A program made the position numbers and the translations under genes. The notes beneath the pieces were generated by a model. The model was given only the letters and a program-made list of their open reading frames with translations. It was not told where the DNA came from and did no database searches. This document shows positions 1 to 8,098 of a DNA stretch of 64,000 nt, piece after piece. Within the stretch, counting starts at the first letter, position 1, and every line of letters starts with the position of its first letter. This DNA is from Lentisphaeraceae bacterium (lineage in GTDB: Bacteria; Verrucomicrobiota; Kiritimatiellia; RFP12; DVOR01), in NCBI GenBank assembly GCA_004555175.1, contig SFJE01000008.1:1-64000 (forward strand), in the 5' to 3' direction.

Positions 1-273
1 GAGGGCGCCGACAGCATTGAACTCCTGCGCGCGGTCGTCGAGCGCCTCCGCTCGAAGGGCTGGCAGGTGGTCAATGTCGACATCACCGTCCTCGCCGAGT
101 GCCCCAAGCTCAAGCCCTACATCCCCGCCATGCGCGAGCGCTTGGCTGAGCCCCTAGGCATCGAGGTCGAATCCGTCTCCGTCAAGGCCACCACCGTTGA
201 AGGCCTCGGCGCCATTGGCCGCCGCGAAGGCATCTCCGCGATGGCCGTGGCGATGGTCGCGCCTGCGCTGTAG
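1..273 (+). CDS. ispF: 2-C-methyl-D-erythritol 2,4-cyclodiphosphate synthase, C-terminal part
   Basis: This is the 3' end of a gene that begins before the window. IspF makes the cyclic diphosphate intermediate of the non-mevalonate isoprenoid pathway in the cytoplasm. The 90 residues seen match the family's C-terminal half: VVNVDITVLAECPKLKPYI, then the VKATTVEGLGAIGRREGI block that packs at the trimer interface and binds CDP, and a typical short hydrophobic end. The metal-binding N-terminus (DxH) is outside the window. The gene ends before two hairpins and converges on guaA. Confidence 0.93.
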   Translation, partial: EGADSIELLRAVVERLRSKGWQVVNVDITVLAECPKLKPYIPAMRERLAEPLGIEVESVSVKATTVEGLGAIGRREGISAMAVAMVAPAL

Positions 274-285
274 GCGCAGGCGCTA

Positions 286-313
286 GATGACAGATGACAG
301 AGGACGGATGACA
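286..313. repeat. Heptad tandem repeat, GATGACA type
   Basis: Four successive 7-base units close to GATGACA follow the ispF stop codon (GATGACA, GATGACA, GAGGACG, GATGACA). It is one of many heptad arrays in this window. The same unit recurs in opposite orientation at 58721-58789. Confidence 0.8.
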
Positions 314-317
314 GAGA

Positions 318-380
318 AGGCCGCCGCTCGAACGAGCGACGGCCTCTTCATTCCCGCGAGCGCCCGCATCCGCGGGCGCT
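318..380. terminator. Two hairpins between convergent ispF and guaA
   Basis: Hairpin one pairs 318-330 with 333-345 (AGGCCGCCGCTCG against CGAGCGACGGCCT, one mismatch, 2-nt loop) and is followed by a short pyrimidine run CTTCATTC. Hairpin two pairs 359-367 with 372-380 (AGCGCCCGC against GCGGGCGCT). Together they probably act as a bidirectional terminator for the two convergent genes. The U-tracts are weak. Confidence 0.6.
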
Positions 381-430
381 CTGCTAACAGCTAGCGGCTA
401 ACCGCTAACCGCTGGCGGCTTTCAGCCGCC

Positions 431-1978
431 TTACTCCCACTCAATCGTGCCCGGCGGTTTGGAGGTAACATCCAGAACCACGCGGTTGACGCCACGCACC
501 TCGTTGACAATGCGCGAGGAGATGCGGCGCAGGAGCGGGTCGGGCAGGTTCACCCAGTCGGCCGTCATCCCATCGGAGGATTGGACGATGCGCAGGGCGA
601 TGACGTAATCGTAGGTGCGCTGGTCGCCCATCACGCCCACGCTACGCACCGGCAGGAAGACCGCGAAGGCCTGCCACGTCTTATAGTAGTAGCCGGCGGC
701 CTTGACCTCGGAGACGAGGATGTCATCGGCCTCGCGCAGGATGTCGAGCTTCTGCTTATCCACGGCCCCCAGGCAGCGCACGCCCAGGCCCGGCCCCGGG
801 AAGGGCTGGCGCATCACCACATCCTCGGGCAGACCCAACAGGCGCCCGACCTCGCGCACTTCGTCCTTAAAGAGACGCGAGAGCGGCTCGAGCAGGCGGA
901 ACTTGAGGTCCGGCGGCAACCCACCCACATTGTGGTGGCTCTTGATCATCGCCGAGGGATTGCCATTGATCGGCACCGACTCAATCACGTCCGGATAGGT
1001 GGTCCCCTGCGCCAGGAAGTCAACATCGGGAATCGAGCGCGCCGCGTCGGCAAAGACATCCACGAAGGTGTGGCCGATAATCTTGCGCTTGGCCTCGGGC
1101 TCATCGACCCCGGCAAGCTTGCCCAGGAAGCGCTCGGAGGCATCCACGAAGCAGAGGTTCATCTCGAAGTTGTCGGCAAAGAGCTGCTGGACGCGCGCGG
1201 CCTCGTTCTTGCGCAGCAGGCCGTTATCCACGAAGATGCAAGTCAGCTGCTTGCCAATGGCCTTGTGAATGAGCGCGGCGGCCACGGAGGAATCGACCCC
1301 GCCCGAGAGGCCGAGGATCACGTGCTTATCGCCCACCGTCTCGCGGATCGCCGCCGTCTGCGTCTCGATGAAGCTAGCCATCGACCACGCCCCGGCGCAC
1401 CGGCAGATCCCCAGGCAGAAGTTGCGGATGACCGCCTTGCCGTGGTCGGAGTGGACCACCTCGGGGTGGAACTGAATGCCATAGAGGTCACGCCCCTCAA
1501 TGGCCACGGCGGCATACTCGGTGTTGTCGGTCACGGCAATCGTGCGGGTGCCCTCCGGCACGGCCAACACCTTATCCCCGTGGCTCATCCACATCACCGA
1601 ACGCTCAGGCACCTCGGCAAAGAGCGGCGAAGCAGCCTCGGTCACGCGCAACTCGGCGCGACCATACTCGCGGCGCGTCCCCGGCCCCACATTGCCGCCG
1701 AGCAGCTGCATCATCAGCTGCATCCCATAGCAAATGCCAAGCATCGGCACGCCCAGCTCAAAGAGCGCCGGGTCAACCGTCGGCGCGCCCGCCTCATAAA
1801 CGCTGCACGGCCCGCCCGAGAGAATAATCCCCTTCGGCTTCAGCGCCCGCAACTTCTCCACCGGTGTGGAATAAGGCAGCACCTGACTATACACATGGCA
1901 CTCGCGAATTCGCCGCGCAATCAGCTGACTGTATTGCGAGCCGAAGTCAAGCACCAAAATCTGTTCTTGTTCTTCCAT
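431..1978 (-). CDS. guaA: GMP synthase (glutamine-hydrolysing)
   Basis: GuaA converts XMP to GMP with ATP and glutamine, in purine synthesis. The 515-residue protein has the family's usual length and order. The class I glutamine amidotransferase comes first (GICYGMQ with the nucleophile Cys about residue 83; FHPEV with His171 and Glu173). Next is the ATP pyrophosphatase P-loop LSGGVDSS near residue 225. The C-terminal dimerisation domain ends PPGTIEWE, as in well-known GuaA proteins. The ATG at 1978 is preferred over a TTG two codons upstream because AAGGA lies 8 nt before it. An extended -10 box lies 20 nt further upstream. Confidence 0.98.
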   Translation of the reverse strand: MEEQEQILVLDFGSQYSQLIARRIRECHVYSQVLPYSTPVEKLRALKPKGIILSGGPCSVYEAGAPTVDPALFELGVPMLGICYGMQLMMQLLGGNVGPGTRREYGRAELRVTEAASPLFAEVPERSVMWMSHGDKVLAVPEGTRTIAVTDNTEYAAVAIEGRDLYGIQFHPEVVHSDHGKAVIRNFCLGICRCAGAWSMASFIETQTAAIRETVGDKHVILGLSGGVDSSVAAALIHKAIGKQLTCIFVDNGLLRKNEAARVQQLFADNFEMNLCFVDASERFLGKLAGVDEPEAKRKIIGHTFVDVFADAARSIPDVDFLAQGTTYPDVIESVPINGNPSAMIKSHHNVGGLPPDLKFRLLEPLSRLFKDEVREVGRLLGLPEDVVMRQPFPGPGLGVRCLGAVDKQKLDILREADDILVSEVKAAGYYYKTWQAFAVFLPVRSVGVMGDQRTYDYVIALRIVQSSDGMTADWVNLPDPLLRRISSRIVNEVRGVNRVVLDVTSKPPGTIEWE

Positions 1979-1997
1979 AGGCAATTCCTTTGCGCGC

Positions 1998-2006
1998 AGT
2001 ATAGCA
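1998..2006 (-). promoter_or_regulatory. Extended -10 promoter of guaA
   Basis: On the minus strand the sequence reads TGCTATACT (TGn plus TATACT), 19 nt before the guaA ATG. An AAGGA ribosome site lies between. There is no clear -35 box, as is common for extended -10 promoters. The identical nonamer precedes hlyC-like, gltX, prmA and the restriction gene. Confidence 0.65.
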
Positions 2007-2140
2007 CACTTGCCTAACCCGTGCGCGCGCCACCCCTCCGTGAAACCTGCAGAAATGCCGCAAGGTGACAGCGCCTCGGCCGCGCAGTCGATGAGGGTGT
2101 GGGTTCTGGGGTCGAAGGCCAGGCCACTGGCGTAGAGGGG

Positions 2141-2228
2141 AGGTAGGCCCTAGGTCGAGGCGAGGTAGGCCCTAGGTCGAGAGGAGGTAGGCCCTAGGTC
2201 GAGGCGAGGTAGGCCCTAGGTCGGAATG
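2141..2228. repeat. 22-bp tandem repeat, four copies
   Basis: Four head-to-tail copies start at 2141, 2163, 2185 and 2207, each built on AGGTAGGCCCTAGGTCGA. The core TAGGCCCTA is nearly palindromic. No unique spacers separate the copies, so it is not a CRISPR array. The same core returns in a rearranged cluster at 37318-37421. The whole 1979-2600 gap shows no convincing gene. Confidence 0.9.
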
Positions 2229-2290
2229 AGCCAGGCCGGGCTACCCAAACACGTCTCCCCGCCCGTATGATATCGCCACAGCGCGAGACC

Positions 2291-2385
2291 CAACTCATAA
2301 GACCCCGTCTTATTGGAAACAAGGCCCCGTCTTATGAGCAATAAGACCCCGTCTTGTCGCCAACAAGACGGGGCCTTATGAGTTG
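2291..2385. repeat. Complex palindrome of CCCCGTCTTAT units
   Basis: The stretch begins CAACTCATAAGACCCCGTCT and ends with the near-complement AGACGGGGCCTTATGAGTTG, giving a ~20-bp stem around a ~55-nt centre. The centre holds two more direct copies of AAG(A/G)CCCCGTCTT. It could fold as one long cruciform or as alternative hairpins. No gene overlaps it and no U-tract follows, so a simple terminator is unlikely. Confidence 0.85.
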
Positions 2386-2600
2386 TATCCGGAGCGGCGC
2401 GAAAAGGCGTGAACGCGAAGGCTCAGTCTATCGCCCTCACATAGCCAGTCCACACGGGCAAGAAGCCCCCCATCGAGGGCGGTATGCGGGACGGCTAAAG
2501 CCGCCCGCGCCGATAACGACCCTCCCGCAAGCCGGGGGGCGCGCCGGGGGACAAAGAAGCCCCGGGCACCGCATGGGGTGCCCAGGGCTGAAGGAGGCTG

Positions 2601-2684
2601 TGGTGCCGGAAAGGGGAGTCGAACCCCTACGCCTTGCGGCTGCGGATTTTAAGTCCGCTGTGTCTGCCATTCCACCATTCCGGC
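2601..2684 (-). tRNA. tRNA-Leu (UAA anticodon)
   Basis: The minus strand reads GCCGGAATGGTGGAATGGCA at the 5' end and closes with TTCCGGC-A-CCA, so the CCA tail is encoded. The anticodon stem GCGGA/TCCGC encloses the loop CTTAAAA, giving anticodon TAA. A longer variable arm (AGCCGCAAGGCGT) fits the class II leucine tRNAs. The T-arm reads GGGGTTCGACTCCCC. It lies just downstream of the dehydrogenase gene on the same strand. Confidence 0.95.
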
Positions 2685-2692
2685 GAAAGGGG

Positions 2693-3457
2693 TTAGAGGT
2701 GCTCTTCGATGCCGCGGAAGCGGACGTTGAGCTCGTGGAGGGGGGCGAGGAGTTTGCCGAGGGGGAGATCTTTGGTGAGGTCGGCAAAGGCGTTGACGTC
2801 CTTGGGGAAGCACTTGCCGCCGTAGCCGAACTTGCCATCGGGTCCGGGGACTTGGGTGTGGGTTTCGTTGATGTAGCCCGAGAGGAGGCAGCCGGTGTGG
2901 ACGTTGGCGAAGTCGGCGCCCATACGGCGGCAGTAGTCGGCGACGGCGTTGAAGTAGGTGACCTTGAGGGCGCCGAAGACGTTGTGGGCGTACTTGGTGA
3001 TTTCGGCTTCGAGGGAGGTCATGCGGCAGAACTTCTTGCCCTTGAAGATCTTGGAGAGGAGGTCAATCTCGCCGGTGAAGACCATGGGCTGGTTCTGGAA
3101 GTCTTCGATGTAGGTGCGCTCGGTGAGGAACTCGGGCATGAAGTAGACGGGGTGGCCGGTCTCTTCGGTGAGGCGCGCGGAGGTGCCGGGGAGGATGGTG
3201 GTGCGGACGAAGACGGGCTTGCCGGCGGGCAGGGCGCAGATGAGTTGCTTCATCAGGGTGAGATCCTGCGTGCCGTCGTCTTCGGTGGGGACGTGGATTT
3301 GCAGGAAGTAGATGTCGGCGCCGGAGAGGTCGTCGTTCATTCCCTTGGGCGGGTCGCTGACAAGCACCTTGACGGCGGGGTTATTCCGTTCAAGCCAAAT
3401 CTTCAGGGCGCTGCCGATAAAGCCGCAACCGATAATGCCAACCGTAATCGAATCCAT
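2693..3457 (-). CDS. Short UDP-glucose/GDP-mannose dehydrogenase family protein
   Basis: The 254-residue protein resembles nucleotide-sugar 6-dehydrogenases, which oxidise a sugar C6 alcohol to the acid with NAD. It has an N-terminal Rossmann motif (GIIGCGFIGSAL) and the catalytic-cysteine block GYGGKCFPKD near residue 220. Family members usually have 390-440 residues. This one stops soon after the central domain and lacks the C-terminal UDP-sugar-binding domain. It could work with a different substrate or as a partner subunit. The ATG at 3457 is chosen because AAGGA lies 8 nt upstream; an upstream in-frame ATG at 3481 has no such site. Confidence 0.82.
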   Translation of the reverse strand: MDSITVGIIGCGFIGSALKIWLERNNPAVKVLVSDPPKGMNDDLSGADIYFLQIHVPTEDDGTQDLTLMKQLICALPAGKPVFVRTTILPGTSARLTEETGHPVYFMPEFLTERTYIEDFQNQPMVFTGEIDLLSKIFKGKKFCRMTSLEAEITKYAHNVFGALKVTYFNAVADYCRRMGADFANVHTGCLLSGYINETHTQVPGPDGKFGYGGKCFPKDVNAFADLTKDLPLGKLLAPLHELNVRFRGIEEHL

Positions 3458-3533
3458 CGCAATTATCCTTGAGTGAACCATTAAAACACCGCCATAATAT
3501 AGGGTTGCGCGAGAAAAGTCAACCCGGCGCGGT

Positions 3534-3966
3534 AGGGGCGGCTAAAGCCGCCCGCTCCGATAATGGCCGCGCAACGGCGTGCAGCACGCGCGGGACGGTT
3601 GAAGCCGCCCGCTCCGATAATGGCCGCGCAACGACGTGCGGCGCGCGTGGAGCGGTTGAAGCCGCCCGCTCCGATAATGGCCGCGCAACGACGTGCGGCG
3701 CGCGCGGGACGGTTGAAGCCGCCGCTCCGATAATGGCCGCGCAACGGCGTGCGGCGCGCGCGGGACGGTTGAAGCCGCCCGCTCCGATAATGGCCGCGCA
3801 ACGGCGTGCGGCGCGCGCGGTGGCCGCGCAACGGCGTGCGGCGCGCGCGGGACGATTGAAGCCGCCCGCTCCGATAATGGCCGCGCAACGGCGTGCGGCG
3901 CGCGCGGGACGGTTGAAGCCGCTCGCTCCGATAATGGCCGCGTAACGGCGTGCGGCGCGCGCGGGG
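3534..3966. repeat. 57-bp tandem repeat array
   Basis: About seven full copies of a 57-bp unit fill most of the 3458-3990 gap. Each carries GGTTGAAGCCGCCCGCTCCG followed by ATAATGGCCGCGCAACGGCG. A partial duplication of ~26 bp interrupts the array near 3820-3850. A degenerate half-unit lies at ~2490-2520. The unit length is a multiple of three, so both strands stay open across it, but neither frame looks like a real protein. Confidence 0.9.
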
Positions 3967-3974
3967 CGGGCTTT

Positions 3975-3983
3975 TGCTATACT
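3975..3983 (+). promoter_or_regulatory. Extended -10 promoter, probably leaderless
   Basis: TGCTATACT ends 7 nt before the ATG of the transporter gene. Transcription normally starts about 7 nt after the -10 box, which places the start at or next to the A of the ATG. The promoter sits directly at the end of the 57-bp repeat array. Confidence 0.65.
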
Positions 3984-3990
3984 GGGGAGC

Positions 3991-5328
3991 ATGAGTTGCG
4001 TTGAGCTGGTTGGCTTTTGCATTGCGTTTGTGCTGTTGCTGGCACTATCGGCCTTTTTTTCGGGGAGCGAGACGGCGTTGCTCTCGCTTTCTCCGGCGCA
4101 GATCCAGCGGATTCGCGAGCGGCGAGCGGGGTTGGGGGAGCAGCTCTCGCGCCTCTTGGCCGAGCCGGAGGTGTTGCTCTCCACGATTTTGATTGGGAAT
4201 ACCTTTGTGAATGCGGCGCTGGCGAGCGTGGGGTATTCCTTTGTGGTGCGTTCGGGATGGGTGAGCGCGCAGTTGGCGGAGGTGGCGAGTATCTTGGCGG
4301 TGACAGCGCTGGTGTTGCTCTTTGGGGAGATTAGCCCGAAGCAGTTTGCCATCCAGCACGCCGAGGGGGTGATGCCGCTGATTGTGCGGGTGATGCGCGT
4401 GGCCATTCCCCTCTTCCGGCCGCTAACGTGGTGTTTGCAGCGGCTCCTGAAGCCCTTTCGCAAGACGCTGGTGCCCGAGCGGCGGGCGGTCTCGGACGAA
4501 GAGCTCGTGAGTGTGGTCAATCTGGGGCAGGAGCGGGGGGCCTTTGACCGCGAGGAGGGGGCGATGGTGCGCGGCATCCTGCGCTTGAGCGACCTCAATG
4601 CCTCGGACGTGATGACCCCGCGCGTGGACCTGATTGGCCTGGATGTGCACGACTCAAGCGCCGAGCACGAGCAGCAGATGCGCTCGGCCCCCTTCGTCTG
4701 GATGCCGCTCTGGGATGAGACGCCGGATAACTTTATCGACTTTGTGGACGTGCAGCGCTATCTGCTCGACCCGAGCCACGATCTGGAGGCCGCCCGCTGC
4801 CACTGCACCCAGGCCGTGCCCGAGAATATCTGCCTGGACGACCTGCTGGTGATGCTCTACCGCCAGCACCTGCCGATGGTCCTGGTCTCCGACGAGTATG
4901 GCGGGACGGCGGGCATCGTCTCGCGCGGGGATATTTTGGAACTGCTTTCGCTGGAGACCGAGGATGAGCCGGGCGCGGCCGAGGCGGCCGATGTGCGCAG
5001 CGTGGGGCCGAATATGTGGATTGTCGCCGGCGATGCGGCCCTCGAGCAGATCAACTTCGAGCTCGGCACCCACCTGGAGGCCGATGATGCCGACCGGATG
5101 AGCGGCTGGGTCACCTTCCACGCCGGGCGGATTCCGCGCGTGGGCGAGCGGATCGAAGCCGATGGCTACCGCGTCCGCGTGGAGAAGATGCGCCGGCGCA
5201 AGATCCTCTCGGTGCGCTTGGAGGACCTTGACCCCGCCTCGCAGGATCCCGACCTGCCGCGCGAAGAGGAGGCCGAAGGGCACTTAACCACCGGCGAGGG
5301 GGACGAGGAAGGAGGGCCGCTGGCGTGA
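3991..5328 (+). CDS. CNNM/CorC-HlyC family membrane transporter with CBS pair
   Basis: The protein (445 residues) is an inner-membrane protein of the family that handles Mg2+/Co2+ efflux. Residues ~1-190 form the DUF21/CNNM membrane domain, starting with the hallmark FFSGSETALLSLS and containing NTFVNAALASVGYSF. A CBS pair follows (VMTPRVDLIGLDV, then VLVSDEYGGTAGIVSRGDILE). The last ~90 residues are the CorC_HlyC domain (MWIVAGDAALEQINFELGTH). Its stop overlaps the next gene by 4 nt. It is the first gene of a five-gene run. Which ion it moves cannot be told from sequence. Confidence 0.9.
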   Translation: MSCVELVGFCIAFVLLLALSAFFSGSETALLSLSPAQIQRIRERRAGLGEQLSRLLAEPEVLLSTILIGNTFVNAALASVGYSFVVRSGWVSAQLAEVASILAVTALVLLFGEISPKQFAIQHAEGVMPLIVRVMRVAIPLFRPLTWCLQRLLKPFRKTLVPERRAVSDEELVSVVNLGQERGAFDREEGAMVRGILRLSDLNASDVMTPRVDLIGLDVHDSSAEHEQQMRSAPFVWMPLWDETPDNFIDFVDVQRYLLDPSHDLEAARCHCTQAVPENICLDDLLVMLYRQHLPMVLVSDEYGGTAGIVSRGDILELLSLETEDEPGAAEAADVRSVGPNMWIVAGDAALEQINFELGTHLEADDADRMSGWVTFHAGRIPRVGERIEADGYRVRVEKMRRRKILSVRLEDLDPASQDPDLPREEEAEGHLTTGEGDEEGGPLA

Positions 5329-6344
5329 GCGTGCTCATCATCAACCTCGCCCTCATGGCCCTCTTCTTCCTGGGCAGCTGGTTCTTCTCGGGCTACGAGA
5401 GTGGGATGGTCTCCCTCAACCGCCACCGGCTGGTCCACCTCATCCGCCACGGCGACAAGCGCGCCCGCGCCCTGGCCACTGCCCTGCGCGATAGTCACCG
5501 GATGCTCGCCACCACCCTGGTGGGCAACAACATCTGCAATGTGGCGCTCTCGACGCTGACAACGGTCTTGGCACTGGAGGCCGCCGCGCGCTTGGGGGCC
5601 GATCCCTCCCTGGCCCAGACCCTTGCCACGGTGGCCGTGGCGATCGCGCTGCTCATCATCGGCGAGTTCCTTCCCAAGCTCTGGTTCACGGCCCGGCCCA
5701 TCGAGCGTTGCCGCCCGCTCCTGCCCATCTTCCTCTTCTTCCGGGCACTCCTCTTCCCGCTCGCCTCGCTCTGCATCCTGCTCACACGCCTGGTCACCCC
5801 CCGCGAACGCGGCCGCAAACGCTCCCCCTTCCTCTCGCGCGAGAACCTCGCCTTCCTGATGCGCGACTCCGAGGCACACGGCGAAATCTCCGCCTTCGAG
5901 CGCGGGATGGTCAGCCGCGTGCTCGAGCTCCAGTTGCGCCGGGCCAGCCAGGTGATGACCCCGCTCGCACGCATGGTCCGCGTCTACGAAAGCGACAACC
6001 TCTCCACCGTCCTGCGCGTCTTCCGCCAGAGCCACCACCGCATCCTGCCGCTCTTCTCCGACGACGGCGAGCGCTGCCTGGGCGTGCTGCACCTCTTCGA
6101 CCTCCTGCGCGCCCGCTCCAAGGCCCCCGTCCCCTTCGACCTGCGCCGCGCCCCAGTCTTTGTCCGCGCCGACACCCCCGCCGATAACCTATTGCCCTAT
6201 ATGCGCTTGCGGCGGACCAAGGTCCTTATCGTCCTCGATGCCGCCGGCGCCCCCACTGGCATCGTCTCCCAGGAAGACGTCCTCAACGCCGTCCTCGATG
6301 ACGAACTCCTCCGCTCCTCCACCGAACGCATGGCGAAGGTATGA
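5325..6344 (+). CDS. Second CNNM/CBS transporter, lacking the CorC_HlyC domain
   Basis: A 339-residue paralogue of the preceding protein. It starts at a GTG that overlaps the upstream stop (GTGA). The membrane domain has FFSGYESGMVSLNRHRLVHL and GNNICNVALSTLTTVL. The CBS pair follows (VMTPLARMVRVYE, APTGIVSQEDVLNAVL) and the protein then stops, without the CorC_HlyC domain. The charged GSET of the first copy is GYES here. The pair may form a heterodimer, since CNNM proteins are dimeric; this is inference from adjacency. Confidence 0.88.
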   Translation: MSVLIINLALMALFFLGSWFFSGYESGMVSLNRHRLVHLIRHGDKRARALATALRDSHRMLATTLVGNNICNVALSTLTTVLALEAAARLGADPSLAQTLATVAVAIALLIIGEFLPKLWFTARPIERCRPLLPIFLFFRALLFPLASLCILLTRLVTPRERGRKRSPFLSRENLAFLMRDSEAHGEISAFERGMVSRVLELQLRRASQVMTPLARMVRVYESDNLSTVLRVFRQSHHRILPLFSDDGERCLGVLHLFDLLRARSKAPVPFDLRRAPVFVRADTPADNLLPYMRLRRTKVLIVLDAAGAPTGIVSQEDVLNAVLDDELLRSSTERMAKV

Positions 6345-7249
6345 GTGTGCGTGCACAGAGGAGAGGGAAGTTGACAGTCGACTCCTTTGCAACTGTCTCC
6401 GCCTTTGCGGGGCGGGAGGCTGCGGCGGCAACCATTACGATGCTCCTAACGCTGGTGGGCGCGGCCGGGACGCTCATCCTGCCGATGCTCCAATTTCAAC
6501 GCTTCTCCGAGGATGGCCGCCTGCCGCGCGATTGCGGTCTGGCCGGAGCGCTGCTCCTGGGGCTGCTACTCGCCTTGGGCGGAGCGGGGCGGCTCCATCA
6601 AGCCCTACGCGGAGGGACCTGCGCGCTCGCCTTCGTCAAGCCCCTCTCGCGCGGCACCTGGTTGGCCGGGCAGCTTGGGGGGCAGGTGATGGCCTTGGGT
6701 CTCTTCCTGGCCACGCAAGCGCCCGCGCTGCTAATCGCCGAAGCCGCCGCCCCGCGCTATCACACCACCGGACGCTTTGCCGATGTGCCCGCGCTACTGG
6801 CCGCGCTCGGGACATTAGCCGGGGCGCTCGCACTCGCGGCAGCGGCCAATCGCTTCCGTTCGGCGCGCTTTGCCCTCACGGCCAACTGGCTGATGCCGTG
6901 CGCGCTGTGGGGTTTCGCGCTCCTGCGGCACTTCGAGGGTCCGCTCCATTGGGGGACGCTCTCGGCGCTGCCGGCGCTCTTGGCGCTGCTGACGCAAGTG
7001 GCGGCCGTGGCATTGGCGCTGGCCACCTGCCTACCTCCGGGCTTGACCGCAGCGCTGACGGTGCTGGCGCTGGGGCTCGACCTCCTCTTCCTGGGCGGCT
7101 CGGCCTATCTGCCCTTCGACGCACTCTCCACCTCGGCCGCCGGCTATGTGCCCCCGACCACGCTCCTCCTGCTCCTCCCTCAATCCCTCTGCCTGGCGCT
7201 CCTTTGCCTCCATTTGGGGGCGCGCCGGCTTGCGCGAAGCTCTGTATGA
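6341..7249 (+). CDS. Multi-pass membrane protein, probable ABC-2 type permease
   Basis: The 302-residue protein is very rich in Leu and Ala, with about six to eight hydrophobic segments from residue 27 onward. No catalytic motif is visible. It overlaps its upstream neighbour by ATGA and is itself overlapped by the ABC ATPase, so it probably supplies membrane-spanning parts of that exporter. The short hydrophilic N-terminus (MSVRAQRRGKLTVDSFATVS) is partly encoded by a GTCGACA-like heptad repeat. Assignment as a permease rests on context and hydrophobicity. Confidence 0.7.
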   Translation: MSVRAQRRGKLTVDSFATVSAFAGREAAAATITMLLTLVGAAGTLILPMLQFQRFSEDGRLPRDCGLAGALLLGLLLALGGAGRLHQALRGGTCALAFVKPLSRGTWLAGQLGGQVMALGLFLATQAPALLIAEAAAPRYHTTGRFADVPALLAALGTLAGALALAAAANRFRSARFALTANWLMPCALWGFALLRHFEGPLHWGTLSALPALLALLTQVAAVALALATCLPPGLTAALTVLALGLDLLFLGGSAYLPFDALSTSAAGYVPPTTLLLLLPQSLCLALLCLHLGARRLARSSV

Positions 7250-8088
7250 CCCCACCCATTCCCGCTCTCTGCGCGCAGGATCTGCGCAAAACCTTCCGCG
7301 ACTTCTGGGGCCGCCCGACGGTCGAAGCCCTCAAAGGTCTCTCCTTCACCCTCGCGCCCGGCGAGGTGCTCGGTCTGCTCGGCCCCAACGGCTCGGGCAA
7401 AAGCACCACCATCCGCATCCTCCTGGGGCTCCTGCGGGCCGACAGCGGCTCGGTCTCGCTCCTCGGCCACGCCCCAGAGAGCCCCGCCGCGCACGCCAGT
7501 CTCGGCTACCTGCCCGAAATCACCCACCTCCACCCCTTCCTCACCCCTCGCGAGACGCTCGCCTACTACGGTCGCCTGAGCGGGCTCTCCGGCAAGCCCC
7601 TGCGCACGCGCATCGACGACCTCCTCGAGCTCACCGGCCTGACGCACGCCCGCGACCGCCGCGTCGGTGCCTTCTCCAAGGGCATGACCCGCCGCGTCGG
7701 CCTGGCCCAAGCCCTCATCAACGCCCCGCGTGTGCTCATCCTCGATGAACCGACCTCCGGCCTCGACCCCATCGGCACGCGCGAAGTCAAAGAGCTCCTC
7801 CTGGCCCTCAAAGCCCGCGGTCTAGCCATCCTCACCACCTCGCACCTCCTCCCCGACGTCCGCGACACCTGCGACCGCATCCTCATCCTCGACCGCGGCA
7901 AGACCCTGCTCCAAGGCCCCGTTGCCGAGCTCCACGACTCCCTCGAAAGCGTCTTCCTCCGCGTCCTCGGCTGCACCGTCAAGCCCCCCGAGTGCCCCGA
8001 CTGGCTGAAAGCAGGAGATGAAGTCGACAGTCGGCAGTCGACAGTCGACAGTTGCTCGCTGCGCTCGCAGCAGACCGAACGCCGATAA
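7246..8088 (+). CDS. ABC transporter ATP-binding protein
   Basis: The 280-residue ATPase powers an exporter of the ABC-2 type. Visible motifs are Walker A (GLLGPNGSGKSTT), the Q-loop region (LGYLPEITHLHPFLTPRE), a signature of the SKGM form (FSKGMTRRVGLAQ) common in ABC-2 exporters, Walker B (VLILDEPTSGLD) and the switch His (TTSHLL). The ATG overlaps the preceding stop. The last ~22 residues ([14 protein letters not shown] onward) are encoded by a GTCGACA heptad array and look like a recent extension. The substrate is unknown. Confidence 0.92.
   Translation: MTPPIPALCAQDLRKTFRDFWGRPTVEALKGLSFTLAPGEVLGLLGPNGSGKSTTIRILLGLLRADSGSVSLLGHAPESPAAHASLGYLPEITHLHPFLTPRETLAYYGRLSGLSGKPLRTRIDDLLELTGLTHARDRRVGAFSKGMTRRVGLAQALINAPRVLILDEPTSGLDPIGTREVKELLLALKARGLAILTTSHLLPDVRDTCDRILILDRGKTLLQGPVAELHDSLESVFLRVLGCTVKPPECPDWLKAGDEVDSRQSTVDSCSLRSQQTERR
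8023..8052. repeat. Heptad repeat GTCGACA inside the ABC ATPase gene end
   Basis: Four successive units (GTCGACA, GTCGGCA, GTCGACA, GTCGACA) are read in frame as DSRQSTVDS at the C-terminus of the ATPase. A complementary array (8138-8166) lies 85 bp downstream in the start of the next gene, so the pair can form an inverted repeat across the gene boundary. Confidence 0.85.
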
Positions 8089-8098
8089 CGGAGGCAAG

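Noticed and set aside
581..2017. Long plus-strand open frame opposite guaA
   Set aside because: guaA is complete on the minus strand with all catalytic motifs; the opposite frame is His/Arg/Leu-rich antisense sequence.
2141..2228. CRISPR or integron attachment array
   Set aside because: The copies are directly adjacent every 22 bp with no spacers, and no integrase or cas gene is nearby.
3469..3945. Open frames on both strands of the 57-bp array encoding 19-residue repeats
   Set aside because: The frames exist because the unit is a multiple of three and has no stops. The predicted peptides are Arg/Ala/Pro repeats with no start signal, and both strands are equally open.
6160..7245. A long N-terminal extension of the ABC ATPase in the same frame
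   Set aside because: It is antiphase to the membrane-protein gene at 6341-7249, whose hydrophobic protein fits the operon. The ATG at 7246 overlaps that stop in the same way as the other junctions.
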